Shown here: one piece after another, positions 1-10,422 of the stretch
Numbering within the stretch: the stretch's first letter is position 1
Layout: each line of letters begins with the position of its first letter
NCBI RefSeq assembly: GCF_000425745.1
Contig: NZ_AUEA01000006.1
Span: forward strand, 186,001-250,000
Source: Pseudomonas cremoricolorata DSM 17059 = NBRC 16634
GTDB taxonomy: Bacteria; Pseudomonadota; Gammaproteobacteria; Pseudomonadales; Pseudomonadaceae
Direction: 5' to 3'
Length of the DNA stretch: 64,000 nt
Notes under the pieces: model-generated
The model's database searches: none
The model's input: the letters and a program-made list of their open reading frames with translations, nothing else
What the model was told of the DNA's origin: nothing
Program-made: the position numbers and the translations under genes

Positions 1-1565
1 GGATCGACATCAGTGACCGACGCGAACTGGTACAGGACCTGCGTCTGGCCAAGCAACAGGCAGACGACGCCAACCGCGCCAAGAGCACCTTCCTGGCGAC
101 CATCAGTCATGAAATCCGCACGCCGATGAACGCGGTGATCGGCATGCTGGAACTGGCCCTGCGCCGGGCCGATCAGGGCGAGCTCGATCGCCCCGCCATC
201 GAGGTGGCGCACCAGTCCGCCAAGGATCTGCTAGGTCTGATCGGCGATATTCTCGACATCGTGCGAATAGAGTCCGGGCACCTCTCGCTCAACCCGGAGG
301 TGGTCGACCCCATCGAGTTGGTCGAGTCGGTGGGCCGCGTGTTCGACGGTTTGGCGCGGCAGAAGGGCCTGGCGCTGCAGGTGGCGATCGCGCCCGGCAT
401 GCGCAGCCATGTTCGGGTCGACCCTCTGCGCTTCAAGCAGGTGATCTCCAACCTAGTCAGCAATGCCATCAAATTCACCGAACAAGGACAGGTGCGTATC
501 TGCGTGGCGCTGCGCGAGACCGCCACGGCAGGTTCGCTGATGCTCGACCTCGAGGTACACGACACCGGCATCGGCATAGACGAAGAGCAGCTGCAGCGCC
601 TGTTCAGTCCGTTCGTGCAAGCCAACCCCAACAGTCAGGAAGCTCGCAACGGCACAGGTCTGGGGCTGGTGATCAGCCAGAACCTGTGCGAGATGATGGG
701 CGGCAGCCTGTCCCTGGAAAGCCTGCAGGGCGTCGGCACCCGTGTGCGCATGCAAATGAGCCTGCAACGTGCCGAGCCGTCGGCGCCGCCGGCGATCTGC
801 GAAGAAAAGACGCCGCCACTCGATCCGCACCTGCATGTACTGGTGATCGACGATCATCCGGCCAACCTGATGCTGATGACCCAGCAACTCGACCAGCTCG
901 GGCTGAGCCACGAAAGCGCCAGCGATGGGCGGGAAGGCTTGAACACCTGGCGCGCGGGTGACTTCGACGTGCTCATCCTCGACTGCAACATGCCGCACAT
1001 GAGCGGTTATCAACTGGCGCGAATCCTGCGCGCGGAAGAACAGCTGCATGGCCATCGACGCTGCACGATTCTGGGCTACACCGCCAACGCGCAACCCGAG
1101 GTGCGCCAGCAATGCATCGATGCCGGCATGGACGACTGCCTGCTCAAACCGATTTCATTGTCGGCGCTCAATCAGCGCCTGAGCGGCATCCGTGCTACCG
1201 GTCAGCGCCACCGCGGGCGCTCGCATCCCTTCGACTTGAACGGTTTGAGATCGGTGGTCGGCGACAGCCAGGCAGACCGCAGGCGGCTACTGGAAACCTT
1301 GCTGTCGAGCCTTCAGCACGACTTGCAGGTGCTGATGCAAATCGACCCGCAGGATGCGCCCGGCGCCCTCGCTGATCAAGCGCACAAGATTCTCGGTGCG
1401 GCGCGCATGCTGGACGCCAAGCCGCTGATGCAGGCGTGCGAACTGCTGCAGCAACAGCGCCAGGTGCAGCACCTGCGACGCAACCGCCAGTGCCTGGCGC
1501 GTCACATGCGCCGGGTCGAGAAGGCCCTGAGCCGCGAACTGCAGATCAGCACAGGCCAGAACTGA
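1..1565 (+). CDS. Hybrid sensor kinase (HisKA-HATPase-REC-HPt), 5' truncated by window edge
   Basis: This is the C-terminal part of a BvgS/EvgS-type phosphorelay kinase. The reading frame is open from base 3, so the sensor region lies outside the window. Domains in order: a HisKA H-box (SHEIRTPMN, phospho-His codon 108-110), a HATPase_c with N-box SNLVSNAIKFT, G1 DTGIGI and G2 GTGLGL, and a receiver domain with VIDDHP and phospho-acceptor Asp in LILDCNMPHMSG. A C-terminal HPt follows, with its His in DQAHKILGA. The order matches phosphorelay kinases in which the final phosphoryl group passes to a separate response regulator; none is visible here. The signal is unknown because the input domain is missing. 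A terminator-like hairpin follows the stop at once. Confidence 0.9.
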   Translation, partial: IDISDRRELVQDLRLAKQQADDANRAKSTFLATISHEIRTPMNAVIGMLELALRRADQGELDRPAIEVAHQSAKDLLGLIGDILDIVRIESGHLSLNPEVVDPIELVESVGRVFDGLARQKGLALQVAIAPGMRSHVRVDPLRFKQVISNLVSNAIKFTEQGQVRICVALRETATAGSLMLDLEVHDTGIGIDEEQLQRLFSPFVQANPNSQEARNGTGLGLVISQNLCEMMGGSLSLESLQGVGTRVRMQMSLQRAEPSAPPAICEEKTPPLDPHLHVLVIDDHPANLMLMTQQLDQLGLSHESASDGREGLNTWRAGDFDVLILDCNMPHMSGYQLARILRAEEQLHGHRRCTILGYTANAQPEVRQQCIDAGMDDCLLKPISLSALNQRLSGIRATGQRHRGRSHPFDLNGLRSVVGDSQADRRRLLETLLSSLQHDLQVLMQIDPQDAPGALADQAHKILGAARMLDAKPLMQACELLQQQRQVQHLRRNRQCLARHMRRVEKALSRELQISTGQN

Positions 1566-1589
1566 AACGGCCACCCGAAGGTGGCCGTT
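1566..1589 (+). terminator. Terminator hairpin between convergent genes
   Basis: A perfect 10-bp stem (AACGGCCACC / GGTGGCCGTT) with a CGAA tetraloop starts one base after the kinase stop codon. It lies between the kinase (+) and the YggL-like gene (-), so it may serve both. The T tract is short (TTGTG), so it is not a textbook terminator. Confidence 0.65.
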
Positions 1590-1598
1590 GTGCGTGGA

Positions 1599-1943
1599 TC
1601 AGGAAGCCGAGTTGATCGGCTTTTCCGGATACCAGGCGTCCAGCAGTGGGCTGACTTCGACGCTGGTCAGTTCGCTACGGCCCTTGAGCCATGCTTCTAC
1701 TGCAGCGCGCTGCTCTTCGCTGACCGAGCCACGCTCGGCCAGGCAGACCAGACCGAAGTCATCACCGCCGACGTAGTCCAGGCCATTGGCATCCATGGCT
1801 TCAGCCAGGAAAGCGCCGAGGAAAGCGTCGATGGCGTCGTCAGACAGGTCTTCCTTGAAAGCCAGGTTCAGCTCGAAACCCAACTCCTGGAATTCATCCA
1901 CGCACAGTTTCTTGCGCAGTCGACGGGAACGGTTGGTAGCCAT
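1599..1943 (-). CDS. yggL: YggL-like (DUF469) 50S ribosome-associated protein
   Basis: A 114-residue protein starting MATNRSRRLRKKL, with a basic N-terminus and an acidic body (KEDLSDDAIDAFLGAFL), typical of the YggL/DUF469 family. The E. coli member associates with the 50S subunit; the exact role is poorly defined. The start at 1943 is chosen because AAGAGGA lies 6-7 bases upstream and the family begins there; the frame stays open further upstream but without family similarity. The gene stands alone, divergent from the PBP4 gene. Confidence 0.85.
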   Translation of the reverse strand: MATNRSRRLRKKLCVDEFQELGFELNLAFKEDLSDDAIDAFLGAFLAEAMDANGLDYVGGDDFGLVCLAERGSVSEEQRAAVEAWLKGRSELTSVEVSPLLDAWYPEKPINSAS

Positions 1944-2127
1944 GAAACAATCCTCTTGAGTAATTACGCGCGGCACTTTAGCAGTTTCCGCGGGGCGGCG
2001 GCGCTTTTGTCTCAAAGCTGGCGCATGTGGCCTACGCTTGGGGCATAATGCCAACGCTGTTTTCACGGGGCCACCATCTCATACAGCCCCTCTGCCCATT
2101 ACTTTCGTGCGCAGGTTTTTCCGACTC

Positions 2128-3588
2128 ATGATCACATCCCTCCGTCCCCTGCTGCTCGCCGGCCTGCTGTTGCCGCTGGCGTTGTCCAGCCACGCTGCAC
2201 CGGTCAACACCACCCTCTCGCCCAAAGTGCAACAGGCACTCAAGACCAACAAACTGCAGGAATCGGCGTTGTCGCTGGTGATGCTGCCGCTCGACGGTCC
2301 GGGCGCGGCCACGGTGTACAACGCCGATGTCTCGGTCAACCCTGCCTCGACCATGAAGCTGGTGACCACCTACGCCGCACTCGAGCTGCTCGGCCCGACC
2401 TACCAGTGGAAAACCGAGTTCTATACCGACGGCCCACTGAGCAACGGCGTGCTCAACGGCAACCTCTACCTCAAAGGTGGTGGCGACCCGAAGCTGAACA
2501 TGGAAAAGCTCTGGCTGCTGATGCGTGATCTGCGCGCCAATGGCGTGCGCACCATCACCGGCGACCTGGTGCTGGACCGCAGCCATTTCGTTCAGCCGAA
2601 CCTGCCAGCCTTCAACGATGATGGCGGTGACGAGAACAAGCCGTTCCTGGTCAAACCCGATGCGTTGCTGGTCAACCTCAAGGCACTGCGCTTCGTGGCG
2701 CGCAACGACGGCGGCAAGGTTTCCGTCTCGGTGGAACCGCCCATCGCCAGCATCCGCATCGACAACCAGGTCAAGGCCGTCGCCTCCAAGCAATGCAGCG
2801 GCGATGTGCGCTACAACCCGGTGCAGCAGGCCGATGGCATGAGCGTGGTGGTCAGCGGCCAGTTGGGCGATGGCTGCAACTCTCAAACCTACCTCTCGCT
2901 GCTCGACCATCCCACCTACGCAGCAGGCGCTGTACGCGCCATCTGGAGCGAACTGGGCGGCATCCTGCAGGGCCGCGACCGGGTCGAGAACGTGCCGAAA
3001 GATGCCCGACTGTTGGCCCGCGCCTTCTCGCCTGACCTGGTGGAAGTCATCCGCGACATCAACAAGTACAGCAACAACACCATGGCTCAGCAGTTGTTCC
3101 TGAGCATCGGCGCGCGTTTCCGTACCGATGCCGATGGCGATGATGCCCGTGCCGCTCAGCGGGTGATTCGTCAGTGGATGGCCAAGAAAGGCATCACCTC
3201 GCCGCACCTGGTGATGGAGAACGGCTCGGGGTTGTCACGTGCCGAGCGGGTCAGTACGCGGGAAATGGCCATGCTGCTGCAGGCCGCCTGGAAGAGCCCA
3301 TACGCCGCCGAGTTCATCAGCTCGATGCCGCTGGTGGGCATGGACGGCACCATGCGCAAACGTCTCAAAGGCACCGCTCTGCGCGGCGAAGGCCACATCA
3401 AGACCGGCACCCTGAACACCGTGCGCGCCATCGCCGGCTTCACCCGCGACAGCAACGGCAACACCTGGGCGGTCTCGGCGATTCTCAACGATCCCAAGCC
3501 ATGGGGCGCGGCGTCGATCCTCGACCAGGTGCTGCTGGACGTTTACCGGCAACCGAAGCTGGCCGGCAGCACCGCACAACTGCCTTGA
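2128..3588 (+). CDS. dacB: D-alanyl-D-alanine carboxypeptidase/endopeptidase, PBP4 type (peptidase S13)
   Basis: A 486-residue periplasmic penicillin-binding protein that trims or cleaves peptidoglycan cross-links. The N-terminal signal peptide (MITSLRPLLLAGLLLPLAL, cleavage probably after SSHAA) decides the start at 2128. All three S13 active-site motifs are present: S74-T-M-K77, S315-N-N317 and K425-T-G427. The large insert between the first two motifs is characteristic of PBP4/DacB, and the length fits the family. It is a single gene followed by a hairpin. No resistance role is implied by the sequence. Confidence 0.93.
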   Translation: MITSLRPLLLAGLLLPLALSSHAAPVNTTLSPKVQQALKTNKLQESALSLVMLPLDGPGAATVYNADVSVNPASTMKLVTTYAALELLGPTYQWKTEFYTDGPLSNGVLNGNLYLKGGGDPKLNMEKLWLLMRDLRANGVRTITGDLVLDRSHFVQPNLPAFNDDGGDENKPFLVKPDALLVNLKALRFVARNDGGKVSVSVEPPIASIRIDNQVKAVASKQCSGDVRYNPVQQADGMSVVVSGQLGDGCNSQTYLSLLDHPTYAAGAVRAIWSELGGILQGRDRVENVPKDARLLARAFSPDLVEVIRDINKYSNNTMAQQLFLSIGARFRTDADGDDARAAQRVIRQWMAKKGITSPHLVMENGSGLSRAERVSTREMAMLLQAAWKSPYAAEFISSMPLVGMDGTMRKRLKGTALRGEGHIKTGTLNTVRAIAGFTRDSNGNTWAVSAILNDPKPWGAASILDQVLLDVYRQPKLAGSTAQLP

Positions 3589-3607
3589 AATGCGCTTGAC
3601 CTGAGCC

Positions 3608-3628
3608 TTGGGCCGCCCAGCGGCCCTT
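3608..3628 (+). terminator. Possible terminator downstream of dacB
   Basis: Stem GGGCCGC / GCGGCCC (3610-3616 with 3620-3626) and a CCA loop, 22 bases after the dacB stop, followed only by TTGG. It lies between convergent genes. The weak T tract keeps the call tentative. Confidence 0.45.
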
Positions 3629-3716
3629 GGCGAATGGATCTAATGGCGATCAGGCGCTGCAGCGATTTGGCCTGGCATCGACCGGCAGACAGATGCAAGG
3701 CATCCGTTCGCTCCCC

Positions 3717-4139
3717 TTACTGCGCGAACGCCCTGCCAAGCCCACCCGGCACACCACTGCTGTCGGTTTCCTGCCATGGCCCCTCGGGGTTCACCGACCA
3801 GCTCCAGCCGTTGTTCCAGCGGTAGTAGGTGCGCTGCCGGTAGAAGGTATTGGGCTGTTTATCGAGCACGTAAACGCCCATCTTCGGGTCCCAATGGCTG
3901 GCGCCGCCCGGTGGCGGTGCGAAGCTGGCCGAGGTACGCGGCATCGGCTTGGGTGCCGCTGTCGGTTGATCGGCTTTGGGAGCACCGGGTTTTGGCCCTG
4001 GCAGAGGCGTGACCACTGGCCCTTTGGGCGGCGGCGCGGTTTCGATGGGCGGTGCTGGCTGCTCCACCGGGCGATGGCCGGTACAGGCTCCCAGCCCCAG
4101 AGCCAGGGCGATCACGGTCAGGCGGGCGAAGCTGTTCAT
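3717..4139 (-). CDS. Proline-rich putative lipoprotein at the end of the ccm operon
   Basis: A 140-residue protein with a lipoprotein signal ([19 protein letters not shown], lipobox LGAC, Cys19). A Pro/Ala/Lys-rich linker of about 75 residues follows ([20 protein letters not shown]). The compact C-terminal part is rich in aromatics ([20 protein letters not shown]). No catalytic motif was recognised. The start codon overlaps the ccmI stop (ATGA), so the two are translationally coupled. This is the last gene of the ccm operon. Whether it takes part in cytochrome c maturation is unknown; position is the only clue. Confidence 0.75.
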   Translation of the reverse strand: MNSFARLTVIALALGLGACTGHRPVEQPAPPIETAPPPKGPVVTPLPGPKPGAPKADQPTAAPKPMPRTSASFAPPPGGASHWDPKMGVYVLDKQPNTFYRQRTYYRWNNGWSWSVNPEGPWQETDSSGVPGGLGRAFAQ

Positions 4140-5335
4140 GGCGCGGTCTCTCTCGAATCGGGGCGATCGATGATCAGGTGCTGAGCAGCCTGGGTCGAGG
4201 TCGCCAGCGGCGCGCTCTGCCCGATCCACTCACCCTGGGTTGGCTGCCCGCTACGGGAAATGCGGGCTACCAGTTCGACTTGCCCGGCATCGGACAGTTT
4301 CATCTGCGCCATCATCGCATCGGCATCGCTCAGCTCGACCTCGATGGGCAGTTGCGCCACGGTCACTCGCTTGGCCGCCAGCGGCATGCCAGGACCACTG
4401 CTGGCGCGGGCGAAGATGAACACGCTGTCGTCAGGCCTGACCTTGCCTTGCAGCGCCGGCGCCAGTTCGACACGCACCTTGAGCCGCACCGCCGCAGTCG
4501 GTTGCCCGCCAGCTGCGCGCAGCTTTTCAGCGGCGCGGTCTATGCCGCCTTGCAATGCCGCGCGTGAGCTGTCGCCGGCAGGCAGTTGAGCCAGCAACCG
4601 CTGCCAGTAGCCGATCGCATCGTTGAAGCGTTCGCCCTCGAAAGCGGCAATGCCCAGCAAGCCCAGGCTGGTCACTTCATTGGGGTCGGCCTTCAGCGCT
4701 TCGTCGGCCAGTGCCTGCAGTTGCGGGCTCCAGCGTTTGTCGTTGGCAAAATACTGCGCCTGCGCCCACTGCCCGAGCAGTTCCGGCTGACGCCCGGCAA
4801 GCGCCACTGCGCGCTCGAAGGCCCTGGCGGCGTCACCCGGACGCTGATCGGCCATGTAGGCACGGCCAAGGAAATACAGGCTTTCGGCGGAATCGGGCTG
4901 GGCGTCGACGGCGCGCTCCAGGCGAGTGGTCATTTCCGCCAGCGAGGCCGGCGGCCTAGCGAACTCCTGGGTCAGCTTGACCTGTTCAGCCGCACCGAAA
5001 TGCCAGTACAGCCCCAAGGCCAGCAACGGCATCGCCACCGCCAGCAACAGAGGAATAGTGATGCCCAGCACCCGCTGACGCGCAGGCCCGGCCTGCTCGG
5101 TATCGGCCAGCAGCTCGCGAGCGGCTTCGGTACGGCCCTGTTCGAGCTGCGCCGAGTCGAGCACGCCGCGTTCGGCCTGGGCGCTGAGCTCGGCCACACG
5201 CTCTTGATACAGCGCCACGTTGAGCGCGGTACGGTCCTGTTCCTGCTGCTGGCGACGACCGCGCAGGATGGGCAACGACAACACGCCGAACGCTACGAGC
5301 AGCAGCAGGCCGGCGCCAAGCCAGAATTCAGTCAT
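4136..5335 (-). CDS. ccmI: Cytochrome c maturation protein CcmI (CycH), apocytochrome chaperone
   Basis: A 399-residue inner-membrane protein. CcmI presents apocytochrome c to the haem-ligation complex in the periplasm. It has two N-terminal membrane segments (about residues 3-22 and 88-113) around a cytoplasmic coiled-coil-like stretch ([20 protein letters not shown]). TPR-like repeats follow ([26 protein letters not shown]). The C-terminal domain resembles the CycH periplasmic domain. It overlaps ccmH upstream by 8 bases and the lipoprotein gene by 4. Confidence 0.93.
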   Translation of the reverse strand: MTEFWLGAGLLLLVAFGVLSLPILRGRRQQQEQDRTALNVALYQERVAELSAQAERGVLDSAQLEQGRTEAARELLADTEQAGPARQRVLGITIPLLLAVAMPLLALGLYWHFGAAEQVKLTQEFARPPASLAEMTTRLERAVDAQPDSAESLYFLGRAYMADQRPGDAARAFERAVALAGRQPELLGQWAQAQYFANDKRWSPQLQALADEALKADPNEVTSLGLLGIAAFEGERFNDAIGYWQRLLAQLPAGDSSRAALQGGIDRAAEKLRAAGGQPTAAVRLKVRVELAPALQGKVRPDDSVFIFARASSGPGMPLAAKRVTVAQLPIEVELSDADAMMAQMKLSDAGQVELVARISRSGQPTQGEWIGQSAPLATSTQAAQHLIIDRPDSRETAP

Positions 5336-5804
5336 GGGGATGATCTTTTTTCAGCAGATGGGCCAGACGCTCGCGCTCGGCCGGTGAAAGGTGCTCAGCA
5401 GCGCCCGAGGTCGCGCCACGTCGACGGCGCACGATCACCGCCATTACCACCAGCCCGCCCGCCAGCAGCAGGCCGGGGCCGAACCACAGCAGCCAGGTGC
5501 GAGATGTGAGGGCGGGCTTGTAGCGGACGAAGTCGCCGTAGCGGTCGACCATGAAGTCGACGATCTGCTGGTTGTCCTTGCCCTCGCCGAGCATGCGGAA
5601 GATTTCCCGGCGCAAATCGGCGGCGATCGGCGCGTTGGAGTCGGCTATGTCCTGGTTCTGGCACTTGGGGCAGCGCAGTTCCTTGGTCAGTCGCTGGTAG
5701 CGCTCGCGCTCGGCCTGGTCACGGAACTGATAGGTGTCGATGGCCGCGTGGGCGGCGCCTGCCAGGGTGATTCCGAGCACCAGTGCGGTGAACCAGGCCC
5801 TCAT
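5328..5804 (-). CDS. ccmH: Cytochrome c maturation protein CcmH (thiol reductase of apocytochrome)
   Basis: A 158-residue protein with a signal peptide ending AAHA, the family motif LRCPKCQ (Cys45 and Cys48), and one membrane anchor at about residues 105-127 followed by an RRRR cytoplasmic tail. CcmH keeps the CXXCH cysteines of apocytochrome reduced, working with CcmG. It is the short, non-fused CcmH type, with CcmI encoded separately just downstream. Confidence 0.95.
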   Translation of the reverse strand: MRAWFTALVLGITLAGAAHAAIDTYQFRDQAERERYQRLTKELRCPKCQNQDIADSNAPIAADLRREIFRMLGEGKDNQQIVDFMVDRYGDFVRYKPALTSRTWLLWFGPGLLLAGGLVVMAVIVRRRRGATSGAAEHLSPAERERLAHLLKKDHPHD

Positions 5805-6337
5805 GGCCGCGCCTCGTCGAGCAGGCTCTGGTAGCGCGGGGCCAGCTGCTCACGCCAGACCGTGGCGTCGACCACGCCAACATGCTTGTAGCGAATGACG
5901 CCCTTGGCATCGACCAGGAACGTCTCGGGCGCGCCGTACACGCCCAAGTCCAGACCCAGGGTGCCCTGGGCATCATCGATGTTCAGCTGGTAGGGGTTAT
6001 GGAATTCGGCCAGCCACTTCAGGGCCGCGGGGTTGTCGTCCTTGTAGTTGATGCCGTGAATCACCACGCCCTGCTCGGCAAGCTGGTTCAGGTACGGGTG
6101 CTCGACCTTGCACGAAGGGCACCAGGTGCCCCAGACGTTGACCAGGGCTGGCTTGCCGAGCAGGTCGCGCTCGGTCAGGGTGCGCTCGCCCTGCACCGAT
6201 TGCAGGGAAAAGCTCGGGAACGGCTTGCCGATCATCGCTGAGGGCAACTCGTCGGGCTTGAGGAACAGGCCCTTGTACAAGAACACTGCCAGCAGCAGGA
6301 ACACCGCCAGCGGCAGCACCATCATCCAACGTTTCAT
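5801..6337 (-). CDS. ccmG: Thiol:disulfide interchange protein CcmG/DsbE
   Basis: A 178-residue membrane-anchored thioredoxin-like protein. There is one N-terminal anchor (residues about 4-22). The active site WCPSC has Cys73 and Cys76, within GTWCPSCKVEHPYL. CcmG passes electrons from the DsbD system to CcmH and apocytochrome c. ATGA overlaps link it to ccmF upstream and ccmH downstream. Confidence 0.95.
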   Translation of the reverse strand: MKRWMMVLPLAVFLLLAVFLYKGLFLKPDELPSAMIGKPFPSFSLQSVQGERTLTERDLLGKPALVNVWGTWCPSCKVEHPYLNQLAEQGVVIHGINYKDDNPAALKWLAEFHNPYQLNIDDAQGTLGLDLGVYGAPETFLVDAKGVIRYKHVGVVDATVWREQLAPRYQSLLDEARP

Positions 6338-8322
6338 GCAGCAGCTCCGGCCATGCCCAGGGCTTCGCGCACCCGGGTCTTGATCTTGACGCGGTAGCGC
6401 CGGTCGAGCGCCGCCAGCACCCCGCCCAGGCCGGTCAACAGACCGCCCAGCCAGATCCAGCGGACATAGGGTTTGACATGCACGCGCACCGCCCAGGCGC
6501 CATTCTCGAGTGGCTCGCCAAGGGCGACGTAGAGGTCGCGGGTAAAGCCTGCATCGATGCCGGCCTCGGTCATCATCGACTGCTGCACGGTGTACAGGCG
6601 TTTTTCCGGGTGCAGCACGGCCACCTCGCTCCTCCCGCGGGAAACCCGCAGCGTGCCCTTGTCGGAAATGAAGTTGGGGCCTTCGAAATGCTGCGCCCCT
6701 TCGAAAAGGAACTGATAGCCGGCCAACTCGACGGTGTCACCGGGGGCCATGCGCAGGTCGCGCTCGGCGCTGTTGTTGCTCGACAGCACCACGCCCAGGG
6801 CACACACCACCAACCCCAGGTGCGCCACCTGCATGCCCCAGTAGCTGCGCCCAAGACTGGTCACGCCTTTGACCAGGCCTTTGTGGCGGGTCTTGTCGAG
6901 CAGATCGCGCAGGCCACCGAACACCACCCACGCGCCCAGGGCGAAGGTGCTCAGTACCGGCCAGTCGAAGTCATCCACCAGCCAGCCGGCCACGGGAGCG
7001 GCCAGAGCAGTGGCGATCAGCACCGGGGTGATCATGCTCACCAGCCATTGCCCGGGCGTGTCTTTCCAGCGCACCAGCACGCCGACGCCCAGCACCAGCA
7101 TCAACAAGGCCATCAGCGGCAGGAACAGCGCATCGAAGTACGGTGGGCCGACCGAAAGCTTGGCTCCGGTCAGCGCATCGAGCACCAGTGGGTAGAGGGT
7201 GCCGAGCAGAATCATCGACGCGGCCACCACCAGCACCAGGTTGTTGGCCAGCAGCAGGGTTTCCCGCGACCACAGGGCAAAGCCCACCTGGCTCTTGACC
7301 ACCGGCGCGCGCAGGGCGAACAGGGTCAGCGAGCCGCCGACCACGAACAGCAGGAAAATCAGGATGAACACACCGCGCGAAGGGTCGGCGGCGAATGCAT
7401 GCACCGAGGTCAACACCCCCGAGCGCACCAGGAACGTACCGAGCAGGCTCAAGGAAAACGCAGCGATCGCCAGCAGCACGGTCCAGCTCTTGAACACCCC
7501 GCGCTTTTCGGTCACCGCCAGCGAATGGATCAGCGCAGTGCCCACCAGCCATGGCATGAACGAGGCGTTTTCCACCGGGTCCCAGAACCACCAGCCGCCC
7601 CAGCCCAGCTCATAGTAGGCCCACCACGAACCCAAGGTTATGCCGACGCCGAGGAACGCCCAGGCCACCAGGGTCCACGGCCGCGACCAGCGCGCCCAGG
7701 CCGCGTCCAGGCGGCCGCCCAGCAGCGCGGCGATGGCGAAGGCGAAGGCCACCGAGAAGCCGACATAGCCCATGTACAGCATCGGCGGGTGAACGATCAG
7801 GCCAATGTCCTGCAACAGCGGATTGAGGTCACGGCCATCGGTCGGCACCTGCGGCAAGAGACGCTGGAACGGGTTGGAGGTGGCGATCAGAAAGCTCAGA
7901 AAGCCCACGCTGATCATGCCCATGACCGCCAGCACCCGCGCCAGCATCACCTGCGGCAACTGCCGCGAGCACACCGACACGGCGAAGGTCCAGCCGCCGA
8001 GAATCAGCGCCCAGAGCAGCAGCGAGCCCTCGTGGGCGCCCCACACCGCGCTGAACTTGTAGTACCAGGGCAAGGCGCTGTTGGAGTTGCTGGCGACATA
8101 CGCCACCGAGAAGTTGTCGGTCATGAAGGCGTGGCTCAGGCAGGCGAAAGCGAACGCCAGGAAAGCGAACTGCCCCCAGGCTGCCGGGCGCGCCAGGCTC
8201 ATCCACAGGCTGTCGCCGCGCCAGGCGCCCACCAGCGGCACACTGGCCTGCACCAGGGCGAAACAGATCGCCAGAATCATCGCCAACTGACCGAGTTCAG
8301 GTACCAGCAGCGCGGCGTTCAT
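6334..8322 (-). CDS. ccmF: Haem lyase subunit CcmF
   Basis: A 662-residue polytopic inner-membrane protein that attaches haem from holo-CcmE to the apocytochrome CXXCH motif. The tryptophan-rich WWD signature is clear ([20 protein letters not shown]). Many hydrophobic segments are present, plus a large periplasmic loop near the C-terminus ([19 protein letters not shown]). Length and layout match the family. It overlaps ccmE and ccmG by 4 bases each. Confidence 0.97.
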   Translation of the reverse strand: MNAALLVPELGQLAMILAICFALVQASVPLVGAWRGDSLWMSLARPAAWGQFAFLAFAFACLSHAFMTDNFSVAYVASNSNSALPWYYKFSAVWGAHEGSLLLWALILGGWTFAVSVCSRQLPQVMLARVLAVMGMISVGFLSFLIATSNPFQRLLPQVPTDGRDLNPLLQDIGLIVHPPMLYMGYVGFSVAFAFAIAALLGGRLDAAWARWSRPWTLVAWAFLGVGITLGSWWAYYELGWGGWWFWDPVENASFMPWLVGTALIHSLAVTEKRGVFKSWTVLLAIAAFSLSLLGTFLVRSGVLTSVHAFAADPSRGVFILIFLLFVVGGSLTLFALRAPVVKSQVGFALWSRETLLLANNLVLVVAASMILLGTLYPLVLDALTGAKLSVGPPYFDALFLPLMALLMLVLGVGVLVRWKDTPGQWLVSMITPVLIATALAAPVAGWLVDDFDWPVLSTFALGAWVVFGGLRDLLDKTRHKGLVKGVTSLGRSYWGMQVAHLGLVVCALGVVLSSNNSAERDLRMAPGDTVELAGYQFLFEGAQHFEGPNFISDKGTLRVSRGRSEVAVLHPEKRLYTVQQSMMTEAGIDAGFTRDLYVALGEPLENGAWAVRVHVKPYVRWIWLGGLLTGLGGVLAALDRRYRVKIKTRVREALGMAGAAA

Positions 8323-8771
8323 GGGCGAGCCTGCGCAGCGGCGGCCTGGCCGTTTTCCTTGAGGGCCTTGGTCACCTCAGGTGGCATGTACTTCTCGTCG
8401 TGCTTGGCCAGCACCTCGTCGGCCACCACCACCCCTTCGGCATTGAGCTTGCCCAGGGCGACGATGCCCTGCCCCTCGCGGAACAGGTCAGGGAGAATAC
8501 CGCGGTAGGTGATCGGCACCGACTTGTTGAAATCGGTGACCACGAAGCGCACGTCGAGCGAATCACCCGAGCGCTGCAGCGAGCCCTGCTCGACCATGCC
8601 GCCGGCGCGAATGCGGGTATCCTGCGGCGCCTCGCCATTGGCGATCTGCGTGGGCGTGTAGAACAGGTTGATGTTCTGCTGCAGGGCGCTCAAGGCCAGG
8701 CCCACGGCCAGGCCGAACCCAGCCAGCAGACCGAGGATGATGAACAGGCGTTTCTTGCGCTGCGGATTCAC
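8319..8771 (-). CDS. ccmE: Haem chaperone CcmE
   Basis: A 150-residue periplasmic haem chaperone with one N-terminal anchor after MNPQRKKR and an OB-fold domain. The covalent haem-binding His124 sits in KHDEKY (H124xxxY128). The GTG start at 8771 overlaps the ccmD stop and gives the family N-terminus; the frame is open further upstream, but that part is ccmD in another frame. CcmE receives haem from the CcmABCD complex and hands it to CcmF. Confidence 0.95.
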   Translation of the reverse strand: MNPQRKKRLFIILGLLAGFGLAVGLALSALQQNINLFYTPTQIANGEAPQDTRIRAGGMVEQGSLQRSGDSLDVRFVVTDFNKSVPITYRGILPDLFREGQGIVALGKLNAEGVVVADEVLAKHDEKYMPPEVTKALKENGQAAAAQARP

Positions 8772-8944
8772 GACTTGCTCTCCCGGCGCAGACGACGCGC
8801 CTCTTCTTGCAGGTAACGACGCCGGGCCAGCACGGGCGCTGCGACGTTCACGGCCAGTACCAGCAGGCAGACGCCATAGGCCGACCATACGTACAGGCCA
8901 TGCTGGCCCATGGCGAAAAATTCGCTGAAGGACGCGAAGTTCAT
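8768..8944 (-). CDS. ccmD: Haem exporter protein CcmD
   Basis: A 58-residue protein with one membrane segment (about residues 15-40, [20 protein letters not shown]) and a basic C-terminal tail ([17 protein letters not shown]). This is the standard form of CcmD, which helps release holo-CcmE from the CcmABC complex. Its start overlaps the ccmC stop and its end overlaps the ccmE start. Confidence 0.9.
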   Translation of the reverse strand: MNFASFSEFFAMGQHGLYVWSAYGVCLLVLAVNVAAPVLARRRYLQEEARRLRRESKS

Positions 8945-9708
8945 CGCAGTGCCTCTCGACCCAGGTTTTTCAGTACCTCGTCCTTGACCCAACTGGCGCG
9001 CGCCTCGCGCCGCAACACTTCCAGGCGCATGCGCGCCAGCAACACCGCGCCGAAGAAGCAATAGAAGCCCAGCGCGGTCAGCAACAGCGGCAACCACATT
9101 TCCGCCGGCATGGCGGGCTTTTCGGTGAGGGTGAAGGTTGCGCCCTGGTGCAGGGTGTTCCACCACTCCACCGAATACTTGATGATCGGAATGTTCACCA
9201 CACCGACGATCGCCAGCACCGCACAGGCCTTGGCCGAGCTGTCACGATTGCTGATCGCCTGGCCCAGGGCAATGATGCCGAAGTACAGAAACAGCAGAAT
9301 CAGCATCGACGTAAGTCGCGCATCCCAGACCCACCAGCTGCCCCAGGTGGGTTTGCCCCACACCGCGCCGGTGACCAGCGCCAGGGCGGTCATCCAGGCA
9401 CCGATGGGCGCTGCGCATTGCAGCGCGACGTCGGCCAGTTTCATCTTCCACACCAGCCCCACCACCCCGGCCACGGCCAGCATCACGTAGCACGACTGCG
9501 CCAGCATGGCGGCCGGCACGTGGATGTAGATGATGCGGAAGCTGTTGCCCTGCTGGTAATCCTGCGGGGCGAAGGCCAGGCCCCAGACCATGCCGACCAG
9601 CAGCAACAGGCCGGCGGCCACGGACAGCACCGGCAGCAGGCGGCCGCTGATGGCGTAGAACCATTTCGGCGAGCCGAGTTTGTGGAACCATGTCCAGCGT
9701 GTCTTCAT
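8941..9708 (-). CDS. ccmC: Haem handling protein CcmC
   Basis: A 255-residue protein with six membrane segments that loads haem on CcmE. The WWD motif is present ([18 protein letters not shown]), and the conserved periplasmic His lies in [10 protein letters not shown]. The ATG at 9708 is preferred over the adjacent in-frame GTG at 9711; the upstream ribosome-binding site is weak for either. It follows ccmB after a gap of about 45 bases. Confidence 0.94.
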   Translation of the reverse strand: MKTRWTWFHKLGSPKWFYAISGRLLPVLSVAAGLLLLVGMVWGLAFAPQDYQQGNSFRIIYIHVPAAMLAQSCYVMLAVAGVVGLVWKMKLADVALQCAAPIGAWMTALALVTGAVWGKPTWGSWWVWDARLTSMLILLFLYFGIIALGQAISNRDSSAKACAVLAIVGVVNIPIIKYSVEWWNTLHQGATFTLTEKPAMPAEMWLPLLLTALGFYCFFGAVLLARMRLEVLRREARASWVKDEVLKNLGREALR

Positions 9709-9753
9709 CACGGTGTATCCAGGCTTATGCCGGGCTCGCAGGCCCGGTACTCG

Positions 9754-10422
9754 TTATTCACCGACGCTGATCTTCAGCCCGGCGGCAATCGCAAAGGGTG
9801 CCAGGGTCACGCACAGGGCCGCGAGGCTAGCGAGCCAGAGCAAGTGTCCGGTGGCCGGCATAGCTTGCAACGATGCCTGCAACGCACCACTGCCCAGGAT
9901 CAATACAGGTATATATAGCGGCAAAATCAGCAGCGCCAGCAGCAGCCCGCCGCGCTTGAGCCCCACCGTCAGCGCGGCGCCGACCGCACCCAGCAGGCTC
10001 AGCACCGGCGTACCCAGCAGCAGTGAGAGCAGCAGCACCGGCAGGCAGCGAGCGGGCAAGCCGAGCATCAGGCCCAGCAGCGGCGCCAACAATACCAGCG
10101 CCAGCCCGGAAAAGATCCAGTGCGCCAGCACCTTGGCCAGCACCAGCAACGGCAGTGGCTGTGCCGAAAGCAGCCACTGTTCCAGTGAGCCGTCCTCGAA
10201 ATCGCTGCGAAACAGGCCATCGAGCGACAGCAACACGGCCAACAACGCGGCCACCCATACCAGACCCGGCGAAAGGGTTTGCAACAGCTGGGTTTGCGGG
10301 CCGACCGCCAGGGGAAACATCGCCACCACGATGGCGAAGAACACCAGCGGGTTGAGCAACTCGGCGGGACGCCGGCACAGCAGACGCGCTTCGCGGCGCA
10401 GCAACAGGCTGAAGACACTCAT
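9754..10422 (-). CDS. ccmB: Haem exporter permease CcmB
   Basis: A 222-residue ABC permease subunit with six hydrophobic segments. The N-terminus [19 protein letters not shown] and the motif [14 protein letters not shown] are typical of CcmB. With CcmA it forms the ATPase module that releases holo-CcmE. The ATG overlaps the ccmA stop (ATGA), which fixes the start; the same frame is open much further upstream but only opposite ccmA. Confidence 0.94.
   Translation of the reverse strand: MSVFSLLLRREARLLCRRPAELLNPLVFFAIVVAMFPLAVGPQTQLLQTLSPGLVWVAALLAVLLSLDGLFRSDFEDGSLEQWLLSAQPLPLLVLAKVLAHWIFSGLALVLLAPLLGLMLGLPARCLPVLLLSLLLGTPVLSLLGAVGAALTVGLKRGGLLLALLILPLYIPVLILGSGALQASLQAMPATGHLLWLASLAALCVTLAPFAIAAGLKISVGE

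Noticed and set aside
1944..2127. Divergent promoters between the yggL-like gene and dacB
   Set aside because: A CATAAT-like box before dacB has no convincing -35 partner, and no acceptable pair was found for the minus strand.
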